The notes: a model not told the origin generated them from the sequence alone. Numbered from the stretch's first letter, positions 9,323 through 18,796 are shown. The stretch: DNA of 64,000 nt from Cesiribacter sp. SM1 (GCF_020178975.1 NZ_JAHXBU010000039.1:79212-143211), one strand, 5' to 3'. Numbers and translations are program-made.

Positions 9323-9356
9323 GCCAGATGCTGATGATGGAACGGCAGCATCTGGC
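9323..9356. terminator. Hairpin between convergent kinase genes
   Basis: A perfect 11-bp stem (GCCAGATGCTG at 9323-9333 with its complement at 9346-9356) encloses a 12-base loop. It lies 19 bases after the stop of the CheB-CheR kinase and 67 bases from the stop of the convergent kinase. There is no proper T tract on either side, so it may act as a weak bidirectional terminator or simply protect 3' ends. Confidence 0.45.
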
Positions 9357-9422
9357 GCTTAGCCCATTTCGGGGAGGCGCTTTCAGAAACATAGAGGTTT
9401 TAGAGTACCGGTTTCTCCTCAA

Positions 9423-11546
9423 TCATGAGGCATAGCGTTTAAAGAATACCCTAAAGGTTGAGCCAACCCCTACCTCACTTTCTACTTCAATTTTGCCTCC
9501 TGCATTTTCCACTACTTTTTTTACAATATACAGGCCAACCCCCGAGCCCTCTACATGATCGTGCAGCCGCTTAAACATGGAGAACATTTTATGCTCCTGC
9601 GCCAGGTCAATACCCAGGCCATTATCCGATACTGAAAGAATGATGTACTCGGGTGTATTTTCTGTGGCAATTCTGATAAAAGGGGTGCGCCTGGCAGCCC
9701 GGTACTTAATTGCATTGCTAAGCAGGTTGTATACCACGCTGCGCACATTTTTTGCTGAAAAGCGAACGTACGAATCCTTTGGAAACTCCAGCTCCAGCGC
9801 TGCCCCTGATTCGATGATGGCAGACTCAAGATCCAGCTGTACCTCTGCCACCACTTCGGCCAGATTCACATACTGCACATCTTCGCCAGACTCCCGCTGT
9901 ATTCTGGCAACTTTGGTAAGCTCTGTTACCGTTCTTTTAAACCGGTCTATAGAAGCTTTTATATAGTCCAGAAGCTGTTTTACGGTAGGTGATTCGAGCA
10001 CCTCAGGGGGTAGTTGCATGCGCAGGGCATTCATCAGCCCTTCTATGTTGGAAATGGGTGCCTTTAAATCATGCGAGGCAGAATAAACAAAGTTATCCAG
10101 ATCTGCATTTGTTGCCAGCAGCTGTTTGTTAACTTCTTCAGTTTCGTACCTGGCTTCTACCTGCTCATTAATGCTGACAGCCACTACAATAACCCCTGCA
10201 ATACCATCCTGAGCATTACGGAGGGGGTGGTAAACCAGGTTAAAGTAGTTATTTTCCAGCTGACCGCTACGCATGAGCTTTACCGGCAGTTCGTTGGCTA
10301 CGTAGGGCTCTCCTGTGTTGTAAACACTATCAAGCAATTCCTTTATGCCCTGATCCCTTATTTCAGGCAGGGCTTCCAGCACTGGCTTGCCCAGTACATC
10401 TTTGGGGCGGCGGCCCCACAGCTCACAAATACCCGGGTTGGCAAGATCTATAATATACTCTGGGCCTTTTAGGATGGCAATGGCCACAGGCGCCTGCTGA
10501 AAAATATCGTTCAGGTACCGCTGTTGCTGCACGATCTGTTCGCGTGCCTGCACACTGGCAACAGAGGTAGCTATTTGCCCGGTCAGCAGGGCATGAAAAC
10601 CCTGGTAGTTGCTGTCGTACTCTAATTTTGGGGAAATGCCGGCTATAAAAAAACCAATCACATTATCCTGTGCAGGTTTGAAAACAGGATAAATCACTGC
10701 CTGTTCCGGCAGTTCATCATCCTCAGCTGCGGAATGCAGTACACCGGCAGCCGGCAGCCCATGCATGATCAGAACTCTTTTTTCCTCCTTTACCTTTGCC
10801 AGGGGCCACACAGCTTTTTCATCAGTTATGTCAATGAAAAGGGGAGCCCCTTCAGCGCTTAATCCTCCTGATTTTCCCCAAAGGCGTGCCATGGTACCCT
10901 TGCCGTCTAAAAGATAGATCAGGCTGAAGGGAATATCGCGATTGTCTACATTCAGGAACTCGCAGGTTAGCTGGCAGGCCTGCTCCAGTGTCAGTACCTG
11001 GTTCATGGCCTCGGATATATCCTTTATTGTTCTTTGTCGTCTTTGTGCCAGTACTGTATTGGTTACCTCAAAGCAGGCACAAAAAACACCTTGCACCTCC
11101 CCTGCATCATTAAAGGCAGGGCTGTAGGAGAAAGTCCAGTAGGTTTCTTCTATAAAGCCTTTCCTGTCCAACTGAATCAGGAGACTATCTGCATAAAACT
11201 GCCTGGCATTTTCTAAGATGCCCTCGGCTACTACACCCAGCTGCTCCCATATTTCAGCCCACATATCGCGCGCCCTTGCGCCTAATGCAGCAGGATGCTT
11301 TTTCCCCAGGGCAGGCAGGTAGGCATCGTTGTGGAACATGTAAAATTTATCAGACCACCAGATAAACATCGGAAAGCCGGAGTTGAGCATCAAACGGATG
11401 CACGATTTCAGGCTTTCGGGCCAGCCTTCCGGGTTTCCAAGAGGATGATCGTTCCAGTTATAGGCCCTCATCAGGGCTCCCATCTCCCCTCCTCCGAGAA
11501 AGATGTTGGATTCATTAACTGGCGAATTGGATTCTTCATGAAGCAT
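9423..11546 (-). CDS. PAS-GAF-PAS sensor histidine kinase
   Basis: The 707-residue soluble kinase has no membrane helix. An N-terminal PAS-type domain (about 18-165) carries the DHPLGNPEGWPESLKS signature common in multi-PAS kinases. A GAF-like domain (about 170-340) follows, then a second PAS domain (about 345-470). HisKA has H492 in SASHDLKAP, and HATPase_c has NLLSNAIKY, DNGLGID and GSGVGLYIVK. The phosphoacceptor region NADLDNFVYSASHDL is nearly identical to that of the CheB-CheR kinase encoded convergently, which suggests a common origin and perhaps a shared response regulator. No receiver gene is adjacent. The start ATG at 11546 is the only good one ahead of the first PAS domain. Confidence 0.88.
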   Translation of the reverse strand: MLHEESNSPVNESNIFLGGGEMGALMRAYNWNDHPLGNPEGWPESLKSCIRLMLNSGFPMFIWWSDKFYMFHNDAYLPALGKKHPAALGARARDMWAEIWEQLGVVAEGILENARQFYADSLLIQLDRKGFIEETYWTFSYSPAFNDAGEVQGVFCACFEVTNTVLAQRRQRTIKDISEAMNQVLTLEQACQLTCEFLNVDNRDIPFSLIYLLDGKGTMARLWGKSGGLSAEGAPLFIDITDEKAVWPLAKVKEEKRVLIMHGLPAAGVLHSAAEDDELPEQAVIYPVFKPAQDNVIGFFIAGISPKLEYDSNYQGFHALLTGQIATSVASVQAREQIVQQQRYLNDIFQQAPVAIAILKGPEYIIDLANPGICELWGRRPKDVLGKPVLEALPEIRDQGIKELLDSVYNTGEPYVANELPVKLMRSGQLENNYFNLVYHPLRNAQDGIAGVIVVAVSINEQVEARYETEEVNKQLLATNADLDNFVYSASHDLKAPISNIEGLMNALRMQLPPEVLESPTVKQLLDYIKASIDRFKRTVTELTKVARIQRESGEDVQYVNLAEVVAEVQLDLESAIIESGAALELEFPKDSYVRFSAKNVRSVVYNLLSNAIKYRAARRTPFIRIATENTPEYIILSVSDNGLGIDLAQEHKMFSMFKRLHDHVEGSGVGLYIVKKVVENAGGKIEVESEVGVGSTFRVFFKRYAS

Positions 11547-11847
11547 CTGAAAAAATTTTGGCTGACAGTGGTCTTTTTACTGATCACTACAATATAATAA
11601 TAAAAATAAACTGATGAGTAGCAGCACCGTAAACTGTTTGCTGTACTGTACTCCTAACACCTTCTGCACAGTCTGCTTATAAATCCATAAGCTTCCCCTG
11701 GTGATCCTGGAAAAGGAAATCATTTATACAGGGACTTTGCGCTCGTCATAGCGCTTTACAGACATCGAAAATAATACCTAACAACCTACTAACAGTTTGG
11801 TTGTAGAAGGCAAATCCTTTGCAATAAACAACCAAAACTGCGTAGCC
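11547..11847. other. Divergent intergenic region, kinase / decarboxylase-like gene
   Basis: About 300 bases separate two divergent genes. An AT-rich patch near 11588-11612 could hold promoter elements, but I could not identify a convincing -33/-7 pair for either gene, nor any RNA or repeat. Confidence 0.3.
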
Positions 11848-12510
11848 ATGGCCTCTACTACCATTGCGCCGGCACCCTGGCATTTAAGCGGCAGGGGTGC
11901 CGTACTCCTCTATCATTTCACCCACAACTTTAACGCCCGCTACGGCTTTATGGAGGAGTACCAGCGCCAGGGCTACCTGGGCTGGCTTGGTGCTGTGATG
12001 ATGGTAGATTACACTGCCTCGAACGTAGGTCCTTACCAGGAACTGCTTTTTATTCCGGGCCTCTTTCGGCTGGGAGGCAGGTGGTCCTTTTCTGTTTCTA
12101 AAATATTTGTTTCTACAGAAGACAGTATGCTGAATGGACAGCGGAACTGGGGCATTCCTAAAGAACTGGCAAAGTTTGATGTAAAGCAGCAGGCAGGTGG
12201 CAGCCAGCATTTCAGGGTAAGCAAAAACAGCACTACTTTTTTCGAAGCCTCTTTAAAAACCGGCGGCTTTTCACTCCCCTTCTGGAGCCGCCTGCTGCCG
12301 CTAACCCGCATTACCCAGCAGGCACTGCAGCAACTGCTCTTTACCAGAATTCAGGTGCAGGGCCACACCCAGTTTGCAAAACTGCAAAAAATAACCAGCG
12401 ACGAAGACTACTTCCCGCCCCTGCAGGGCCTGCGCCCCCTCCTGGCTTTATCAGTAAAAGATTTTCAGATGACATTCCCTCAGCCAGAAGTATTGGCGCA
12501 AAGAAGGTAG
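11848..12510 (+). CDS. Acetoacetate decarboxylase-like protein
   Basis: The 220-residue protein matches the acetoacetate decarboxylase (ADC) beta-barrel fold. It has APAPWHLSGRGAVLLYHF at the start, VGPYQELLFIPG in the middle, then KIFVSTEDSMLNGQRNWGIPKELAKF. In true ADC the Schiff-base lysine sits in the equivalent glycine-proline-lysine segment; a lysine is present here in GIPKELAKF, but I cannot confirm that it is catalytic. The substrate is unknown, and many family members are not decarboxylases. The reading frame continues upstream to a TTG at 11797, but ATG 11848 places the start at the usual family N-terminus. It is a single gene, convergent with the STN-repeat protein and divergent from the kinase. 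Confidence 0.72.
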   Translation: MASTTIAPAPWHLSGRGAVLLYHFTHNFNARYGFMEEYQRQGYLGWLGAVMMVDYTASNVGPYQELLFIPGLFRLGGRWSFSVSKIFVSTEDSMLNGQRNWGIPKELAKFDVKQQAGGSQHFRVSKNSTTFFEASLKTGGFSLPFWSRLLPLTRITQQALQQLLFTRIQVQGHTQFAKLQKITSDEDYFPPLQGLRPLLALSVKDFQMTFPQPEVLAQRR

Positions 12511-12529
12511 ATGTTAGAAGAGGGTCAAC

Positions 12530-12554
12530 AGACAATAGATCATAGACAATAGAT
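12530..12554. repeat. Short direct repeat in a convergent gap
   Basis: Two copies of AGACAATAGAT (12530-12540 and 12544-12554) are separated by three bases in the gap between convergent genes. A weak 5-bp hairpin CAGGC-AATA-GCCTG follows at 12564-12577. I see no T tract and assign no function. Confidence 0.5.
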
Positions 12555-12607
12555 AGCGGGCAGCAGGCAATAGCCTGTGGCAGCAAAGTTAATACCCCAC
12601 ATTCCCT

Positions 12608-14407
12608 CTAAAACCTGACACCAGCATTAAAACCTATCCACATTTTTACGTTGGTGCTGCCCCGGGTCTCATCGTAAAAGGAATAAGAAGGTAGCTGCGA
12701 TCCAATCACACCTTCCTCATTCTCCACCTGCGAAACCATTACATTATAGGTAGGGCCGGCGAAGATGCTGAAGTGACGGGCAAATTGCCAGCCAGCCAGC
12801 AATCTGAATTTACTTAACTGGTTAAGCTCCCATTCCCAATCCCAGCCTTCATCAATTCCACTTTCAAACACATGATAGCTGATGGCATCTGTATTTAACC
12901 TAAAGCGATTGCTTAAGCGCCATTGGGCGCCTATACCATAGCCAAAGCCCCAGCGGTTAGGATCCTGCACCTGGCCGCCTGCAGCAAATATGTTATAAAA
13001 GCGCTCCACACCTGTTTTAAAGGCAAGATTTGCTTCAAAATCGTCGGCAGTCCACAGTTCCAGGCTACGATGCCCGTTCTTAACGATGCTCAAAAAGCCA
13101 ATAGGAATACCATTCATGCTGTCGGCAATATTGATAAAGCCTAACTGCACCCCTTTTACATAGCTGGCCGCATTCAAAAAGCCAGCCATTTGCACACCCT
13201 CTACCCTGCCGGCAATGTTACCAAAGCCTGCAGCCTGCACCCCTTTAATGGATCCGGCAATATTGCCAAAGCCGCCAAACTGGGCTCCTCTGCCTACAGA
13301 ATCTGCTATGTTGCCGAAGCCGGCCGCCTGCAAACCCTCTACATCAGCAGCAATATTTCCAAAGCCACCAAGCTGGGCTCCTTCCAGATCTCCTGTAATG
13401 TTTCCAAAACCTCCTGCCTGCAAACCATAAATGCTACCGGCCAGGTTACCAAAACCGCCCGCCTGCACCCCGTACATGTAGTTGCGGGTAAAGTTAGAAA
13501 AGCCGCCAAACTGGCCTCCTCTAAGGCTATCGCCACTAAAATTGGTAAAGCCACTGGCCTGCACCCCCCGCACACTATGGTTTACCACGTTAAAGATGCC
13601 GGCAAACTGCGCTCCCTGCACATAATTGTTTTCAATATTGCCAATGGAGGAGGCCTCCACACCCTCCAGACCTGCGCTGTAGCCAATGAGCAGGTGTAAC
13701 GACAGGCGGTTTACATACTGGCGGGAGTTAACGCCCAGGTTGCTTAAGGGATATACAAGGCCTACATGCACAGGATTGATTTCAGGATCGGACTCTGTTT
13801 CAATCTTAGAGAAAATGGCTCTGTCTACAGAAGCGTATAATAAGCCGCTGGGCGGCTCCACCACGTTTGGCGATGGGCTCTCATCAGTATATTCCGGCCT
13901 TGGTGCAACCGCAGGCACCTTAGCTGGTTCTTCAGGCTGGCTGCCCTGCGCCGGGGCAGACTCCGCCGGGGCCTCCTCTTCCTCCTCTTCCTCTTCCTCA
14001 TCATCCTCCTTTGGCTCTGGTGCCTCCTGCTTTACCTCATTTACCTCAGGGGCGGCAGGAGCTGCTACCGGCACTGCAGAAGCCTGCTTTTTTGGCAGAT
14101 TTTTACTGATAATGATGCGGCCGTTATGTTCCCTATAGCCCAGGTTTGTGCTTGCCAGTAAGCGCTCCAGCACCTCATCGAGCGGAGCGTTTTTAAGCTG
14201 CAGCTTTACCTTAGGCGTGGCTGGCAGGTCGTTGTTAAAGTAAGAGAACTGTATGCCGTGTTGGGTATGTATTTCTTCCAGTGCAGTTTGCAGGCTTACA
14301 TCTTTAAAGCTGATGCTTATTTTTTTCTGCAAAACCTGTGCAAAAACAGGCAGGCTAAGGCATAGGAAGAGCCAGCCTAAAACAATCGTTTTATGTATAA
14401 GTGACAT
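12608..14407 (-). CDS. STN-domain outer-surface protein with LA_2272-type repeats
   Basis: The 599-residue exported protein starts at ATG 14407 (signal peptide MSLIHKTIVLGWLFLCLSLP-VFAQ); a TTG further upstream would run into the FecR gene end. After the signal comes an STN domain (about 25-95: ISFKDVSLQTALEEI, LKNAPLDEVLERLL, GRIIISK). Next is a Pro/Ala/Glu linker with a run of nine glutamates. In the second half twelve tandem repeats of 14-16 residues follow the pattern G-x-Q-x-x-G-F-x-N-x-x-x (DNA about 13075-13617), as in LA_2272 surface-repeat proteins. The final 150 residues look like outer-membrane beta strands. In FecA-type systems the STN domain is part of the receptor and signals to FecR. 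Here the receptor upstream lacks STN and FecR is the adjacent gene, so this protein may supply the STN signal in trans; that is inference. Confidence 0.82.
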   Translation of the reverse strand: MSLIHKTIVLGWLFLCLSLPVFAQVLQKKISISFKDVSLQTALEEIHTQHGIQFSYFNNDLPATPKVKLQLKNAPLDEVLERLLASTNLGYREHNGRIIISKNLPKKQASAVPVAAPAAPEVNEVKQEAPEPKEDDEEEEEEEEEAPAESAPAQGSQPEEPAKVPAVAPRPEYTDESPSPNVVEPPSGLLYASVDRAIFSKIETESDPEINPVHVGLVYPLSNLGVNSRQYVNRLSLHLLIGYSAGLEGVEASSIGNIENNYVQGAQFAGIFNVVNHSVRGVQASGFTNFSGDSLRGGQFGGFSNFTRNYMYGVQAGGFGNLAGSIYGLQAGGFGNITGDLEGAQLGGFGNIAADVEGLQAAGFGNIADSVGRGAQFGGFGNIAGSIKGVQAAGFGNIAGRVEGVQMAGFLNAASYVKGVQLGFINIADSMNGIPIGFLSIVKNGHRSLELWTADDFEANLAFKTGVERFYNIFAAGGQVQDPNRWGFGYGIGAQWRLSNRFRLNTDAISYHVFESGIDEGWDWEWELNQLSKFRLLAGWQFARHFSIFAGPTYNVMVSQVENEEGVIGSQLPSYSFYDETRGSTNVKMWIGFNAGVRF

Positions 14408-14430
14408 GATATGTAAAATTGAAATTGGGT

Positions 14431-15486
14431 TTACTGGCAACCCTGACCTGAAATCAGGTAACCTTTTTGTGTTTGGGTAATGGTAAAATTACCAGTGAGG
14501 CGCAGTACCTCCAGCACTTCTTCAAGACTTGGATTTTCGAAGGTGGCTGTAAAACGACAGTTGCTTAGCGCAGGATCCTGCAGCACCACTTCCTGATCGA
14601 AATAATCTGACAGGGTGTGGCTTAGCTGCTCCAGGCTGGTGTTGGCAAATTGTAGCTCACCATTTTGCCAGGCCCTGAAATTAGGATTGCTGATCTCCTG
14701 CCTTTGCACCTCTGCCGCTGCAGCACCAGCCACGTTTCCGCCAAAAGTGGCCTGCTCGCCCGGGCCCAGGAAAACAGCTTCTTCTTTTTGTGCATCAGCA
14801 AAAGCCACACGACCCGTTACTACCTGTACCGTAACAGGCTGCTGGCTGTAGGCATTTACGTTAAAGGAGGTGCCTATTACTTCTGTAATGGTGCCGCCTG
14901 CCAAAATAGTAAAGCGCTTGCCCTCGGCTTTTTGTACTTCAAAAAAAGCTTCGCCTGATAGCTCCACCCGCCTGTCGTCTACCGAAAAGCTTTTTGCGTA
15001 GGTGAGGATACTGTTTTCGTTCAGCCACACCTTGCTGCCATCGGGCAGCAGTACCTCCTGCTTTTCGTTGGCGGCTGTAGCAACTTTCATAATTTCTGCC
15101 TCTGCCGGTGTTTGGCGAACCACCCACACCCCCAGCAGTAACAGCATAACAGCTGCTGCCGATGCCAGCCACCAGCGCAACGAACTTGTGGTCTGTAGCT
15201 GGCGCTCCCTGCCCTGGGGCTGAATTGTGTTGCCTGCAGGTGCTATGGGTCTATCTGCTGCTGGCATTTGCTGCTCCCGCGCCATTGCTTTTATGCTGAA
15301 GCGCTGCCAGGCTTTATCGACGTCGGGCTCCCAATTATCCATAGCACCCGTTTTATCCCACAGCTTTTTGGCCTTATCCCATTCCTCTCCCCCTTCTCCC
15401 TTAGCAGCAGCGCGCTCCTGCTCAGTGGCATTGCCACTAAGTAGTTTGGCTAGTTTTTCCATTTGCTCCTGCTGCTTATCCTGCAT
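14431..15486 (-). CDS. FecR-family anti-sigma factor
   Basis: The 351-residue inner-membrane regulator has an N-terminal cytoplasmic part of about 95 residues (EEWDKAKKLWDKTG). One membrane helix follows near 105-125 (LRWWLASAAAVMLLLLGVWVV), and then the periplasmic FecR domain (EVLLPDGSKVWLNENSILTY, VELSGEAFFEV, GTSFNVNAY, GPGEQATF). The last 70 residues are an STN-like region (LEQLSHTLSDYFDQEVVL, LEEVLEVLRLTGNFTI), as is usual for Bacteroidota FecR proteins. It would hold the ECF sigma factor of this cluster inactive until a signal arrives from the outer membrane. It lies 23 bases upstream of the STN-repeat gene and 73 bases downstream of the DUF4249 gene on the same strand. Confidence 0.92.
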   Translation of the reverse strand: MQDKQQEQMEKLAKLLSGNATEQERAAAKGEGGEEWDKAKKLWDKTGAMDNWEPDVDKAWQRFSIKAMAREQQMPAADRPIAPAGNTIQPQGRERQLQTTSSLRWWLASAAAVMLLLLGVWVVRQTPAEAEIMKVATAANEKQEVLLPDGSKVWLNENSILTYAKSFSVDDRRVELSGEAFFEVQKAEGKRFTILAGGTITEVIGTSFNVNAYSQQPVTVQVVTGRVAFADAQKEEAVFLGPGEQATFGGNVAGAAAAEVQRQEISNPNFRAWQNGELQFANTSLEQLSHTLSDYFDQEVVLQDPALSNCRFTATFENPSLEEVLEVLRLTGNFTITQTQKGYLISGQGCQ

Positions 15487-15559
15487 AAGGTTACATAAGA
15501 GGGTGATGTTGGGCTACCTAAGGTACGAAGATAGCAGTTCGTTAAATTACTTCCAGCAT

Positions 15560-16411
15560 TTAGCGGTTAATTACACCACTTTCGGCACTAATGGTACCTT
15601 CTATGGTATCTATGGAGGCCCCTGCAAAGTAGCCGGCAGCTTTTTTACCCTCGCTGCTGGTGTTTACCACATTGGTGCGCACGTTGGCAATCGGGTTTGG
15701 AAACATGCCTCCATTGTTGATCTGCTGCGAAAGTTCCAGCAAAAACTGGTAGGTATCTTCTGTGATCACCAGCATTTCCAGCTTTACCTTGTCGTTAAGG
15801 GAAAAGGGCTCCCAGTTAAGCTGCAGGTCGTGAATATAATTGCCATCTACCATCTGGTCTGATACAAAGATCAGCTGACCGGGCTCGCTCAGGTACTGGT
15901 CGTTCTGGTACATGCGCAGGTGGTAATGATCGCCTTCTGTTTCCAGCTCCTGCCCAAAGAACTTCAGGAAATAACCTTCGTCCATGCCACCGCTCTCCTC
16001 CTTAAACTCATAGGTAAGATAATCTACTGTTACCCCCGGCTTGATATTAGTTACAGCCCTGTAGCTTTCGCCATCGTAGTCGATGCTAAGGGTGTAGGTG
16101 TTGCCCACCTTGCCCCGTATATTTTGCGTCTGGTACTTGCCGGGTGCTACCTCTATCAGTTCTTCGGTAAAGCCCTCATTATCGGCAATGCGTACCGTTG
16201 CGCCGGTAACCCTTGGGGTTTCGGCGTTGCCAAAATAGGGAGCTGTGGTAGAAAGCGTAATGGTATAGGGGCCGGGGGTATCGTAAATCCAGCCATCTAC
16301 CACCAGCAGGGGCTCTCCCTCCGGCAGCTCTACATCAATTACATCGGTACAGGCAGCCCCGGTGAGCAGCAGGGCCAGCATCAGCATATATGTTTTTAAG
16401 TGCTTGATCAT
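15560..16411 (-). CDS. DUF4249-family lipoprotein
   Basis: This 283-residue lipoprotein carries the lipobox LTGAAC ending at Cys21 after a hydrophobic signal segment. It continues CTDVIDVELPEGEPLLVVDGWI, the standard DUF4249 N-terminus. The family is beta-rich and almost always encoded beside a carboxypeptidase-like TonB-dependent receptor, as here (12 bases after the receptor stop). By analogy with SusD it probably acts as an outer-leaflet partner of the receptor. The substrate is unknown. Confidence 0.88.
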   Translation of the reverse strand: MIKHLKTYMLMLALLLTGAACTDVIDVELPEGEPLLVVDGWIYDTPGPYTITLSTTAPYFGNAETPRVTGATVRIADNEGFTEELIEVAPGKYQTQNIRGKVGNTYTLSIDYDGESYRAVTNIKPGVTVDYLTYEFKEESGGMDEGYFLKFFGQELETEGDHYHLRMYQNDQYLSEPGQLIFVSDQMVDGNYIHDLQLNWEPFSLNDKVKLEMLVITEDTYQFLLELSQQINNGGMFPNPIANVRTNVVNTSSEGKKAAGYFAGASIDTIEGTISAESGVINR

Positions 16412-16423
16412 TGGAAGAAAAGA

Positions 16424-18775
16424 TTAGAATTTAAAGTTGTAGGTAACCGCAGGGATCACAGAACCAAAGAGGGCAAAGCGTACGGCCTCGGTCTGTTTGG
16501 GATTATCCTCGTTCTGGCGGAAATAAACTGTAAAAGCATTTTTGCGGCCGTACACATTATAGAGGGTAAACACCCAGTCGCTCTCCCACTTTCTGCCGGG
16601 GTGTTTGCGGCCTGCCAGCGTAGCCGACAGATCGAGCCTGTGGTAAGCAGGTACCCGGTAGTTGTTGCGCACACCCAGGGTGTTGTGCGGTACAGTGTAA
16701 CCACCCCATTCGTACCTGCCGTTGGGGAAGGTAGTGGCCACACCAGTGGCATAAGAGAAATTACTGCTTAGGCTCCAGCGCTCGTTCAGGTCGTAAAGGG
16801 CTACAACCGAGAGGTTGTGGGTACGGTCGTATTTGGCGTTGTACCATTCGCCATTGTTAATCCCCGCTATCTTACGTTCAGATTTAGAGAGCGTATAGCT
16901 CACCCAGCCAGTGAGAAGGCCTTTGCTCTTCTTTGCGAACAGTTCCAGGCCATAGGCCCGGCCCCGTCCGTACAGCAGTTCCCCTTCCAGGTGCTCATTC
17001 AGCAGGGTTTCAGCTCCATCAATAAAGTCTACCCCATTCTGCATGTCTTTATAGAAAACCTCTGCAGATGCTTCTACCGTATTTTCCCTGAAGTTGCGGA
17101 AGTAGCCCAGTGCCACCTGGTCGGCCAGCTCCGGCTTTATATTGTTGGTAGTAGGGCGCCAGATATCCCAGGGCGATGCGGCCGTTGTGCTGGAGATCAG
17201 GTGAATGTACTGCGCCATGCGGTTATAGCTGAACTTAAGCGAGCTGCGGTGGTCCAGGGAATAGCGCAGTGAAAAGCGCGGCTCGGGATTGGTATACTGA
17301 GAAACAGTTTCTCCTTTTCCGTATTCTTTTGGGTTAACGGGTGCTTTGCTGTCGCCATCCACACCCGCATACTCATATACCGTGGTGCCCCCCAGGTAGC
17401 GGAAGTGCGAAAGCCTAAGCCCTGCCTGTACCGAAAGCTTGTCAGAAACAGTCCATTCGTCATCAGCATAAATACCCAGCTCAACCGCATTTTGCTGGTC
17501 CATTTCCATACCATTGTAAATAGACTCGCTGCCCACGCTAATTTTACCTGGCGAGAACTGGTAACGGATGGCACTGGCACCAAAGTTTACCGTATTGCTT
17601 GGGTTCAGGTACCAGGAGAAATCGGTTTTACCACTGTAGTTGATGATGTGCGAGGTCCACTTAAAAGCTTCGGCGCCATCTGGTATGCCAAGGGAGTAGT
17701 TGTAGCGGCTGGCCACGCCTGTAAAGTTGGCAAACAGCTTGTCGCTGATAAGCCTGTTCCAGCGGATGGTGCCGGTGGCGTTGCCCCAGTCGGTGCCAAA
17801 ATCGTCGCCAAAGCCTGCTACATCACGGCCAAAATAACCGGAAAGGTAAACGGTGTTCTTATCATCCAGCTTGTAGTTAACCTTGGCAGTAAGGTCGTAG
17901 AAGTAAAGGGTATTGTTGTTGAGCTCCGGATCTGAGCTGGCCTTCAGGAACAAATCGGCATAAGAACGACGACCTGTGATGATAAAAGAGCTCCTGTCTT
18001 TCACAATGGGCGCCTCTACCGTTAAGCGGCTGGAAACAGTACCAATACCACCAGATACCGAAAGTTGCTTGGCGTTCCCTTCTTTCATGCGTACATCCAG
18101 CAGGGAGCTAAGGCGCCCGCCGTATTGCGCAGGGATTCCGCCCTTGAGCAGCTTTACATCTTTTACGGCATCGGGGTTAAAAACAGAAAAGAAACCAAAG
18201 AGGTGTGAACTGTTGTATACGGGGGCTTCATCCAGTAAAATCAGGTTCTGGTCTATGCTGCCACCGCGTACGTTAAAACCGGTTGCACCCTCACCTACCG
18301 AGCTTACACCGGGCAGTAGCTGAATGGAGCGTACAATATCTACCTCACCCATCAGGGCTGGCATTTTGCTTACCGTTTTTATCTCCAGCGTGTTGGCACT
18401 CATTTCGGTGCTCACTACGTTGGCATCGGGTCGTTCGGCAGTTACCACCACCTCCTGCATCTGATCAGACTCTTCGCTTAGCTGAATGTTGAGGGTGTGG
18501 TTCTGGTTTACATTGAGTTTTGTTTGCTGCGGCACATAGCCAATGTAGCTAAAGGTAAGGGTGTAAACCTCTTGTGGCAGGGTGAGGGAATAAAAGCCGT
18601 ACTGGTTGGTAACGGCACCGGTTTTCAGTTCCTGAACATATACAGTAACGCCAATAAGGTCTTCGCCATTGGCCGCATCTTTTACATAGCCGCTGACGGT
18701 AAACTTTTGTTGTGCAGCGGCAGTGAAATATAGTAGGGTTAGGACCAGTAGCAGTCCTGTTTTCTTAAGGTTCAT
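16424..18775 (-). CDS. TonB-dependent receptor with carboxypeptidase-regulatory-like N-terminal domain
   Basis: The 783-residue outer-membrane receptor has a signal peptide (MNLKKTGLLLVLTLLYFTAAAQ). A carboxypeptidase-D regulatory-like domain (about 25-110: VSGYVKDAANGEDLIGVTVYV, SYIGYVPQQ) follows, then a plug domain (about 115-235: EVVVTAERPD, LPGVSSVGEGATGFNVRGG, LLDEAPVYNSSHLFG, GGIPAQYGGRLSSLLDVRMKEG). The rest is the beta-barrel, with an aromatic last strand ending in VTYNFKF. It has no STN domain of its own. With the DUF4249 lipoprotein it forms a substrate-uptake pair, placed in the same cluster as an ECF sigma and FecR. Neither metal- nor glycan-specific residues can be named. Confidence 0.92.
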   Translation of the reverse strand: MNLKKTGLLLVLTLLYFTAAAQQKFTVSGYVKDAANGEDLIGVTVYVQELKTGAVTNQYGFYSLTLPQEVYTLTFSYIGYVPQQTKLNVNQNHTLNIQLSEESDQMQEVVVTAERPDANVVSTEMSANTLEIKTVSKMPALMGEVDIVRSIQLLPGVSSVGEGATGFNVRGGSIDQNLILLDEAPVYNSSHLFGFFSVFNPDAVKDVKLLKGGIPAQYGGRLSSLLDVRMKEGNAKQLSVSGGIGTVSSRLTVEAPIVKDRSSFIITGRRSYADLFLKASSDPELNNNTLYFYDLTAKVNYKLDDKNTVYLSGYFGRDVAGFGDDFGTDWGNATGTIRWNRLISDKLFANFTGVASRYNYSLGIPDGAEAFKWTSHIINYSGKTDFSWYLNPSNTVNFGASAIRYQFSPGKISVGSESIYNGMEMDQQNAVELGIYADDEWTVSDKLSVQAGLRLSHFRYLGGTTVYEYAGVDGDSKAPVNPKEYGKGETVSQYTNPEPRFSLRYSLDHRSSLKFSYNRMAQYIHLISSTTAASPWDIWRPTTNNIKPELADQVALGYFRNFRENTVEASAEVFYKDMQNGVDFIDGAETLLNEHLEGELLYGRGRAYGLELFAKKSKGLLTGWVSYTLSKSERKIAGINNGEWYNAKYDRTHNLSVVALYDLNERWSLSSNFSYATGVATTFPNGRYEWGGYTVPHNTLGVRNNYRVPAYHRLDLSATLAGRKHPGRKWESDWVFTLYNVYGRKNAFTVYFRQNEDNPKQTEAVRFALFGSVIPAVTYNFKF

Positions 18776-18796
18776 GGGTAAGGAAAAAAATAAGGT

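Noticed and set aside
13190..13699. Plus-strand open frame with regular repeats opposite the STN-repeat protein
   Set aside because: Its regularity simply reflects the 15-residue repeats of the real minus-strand gene.
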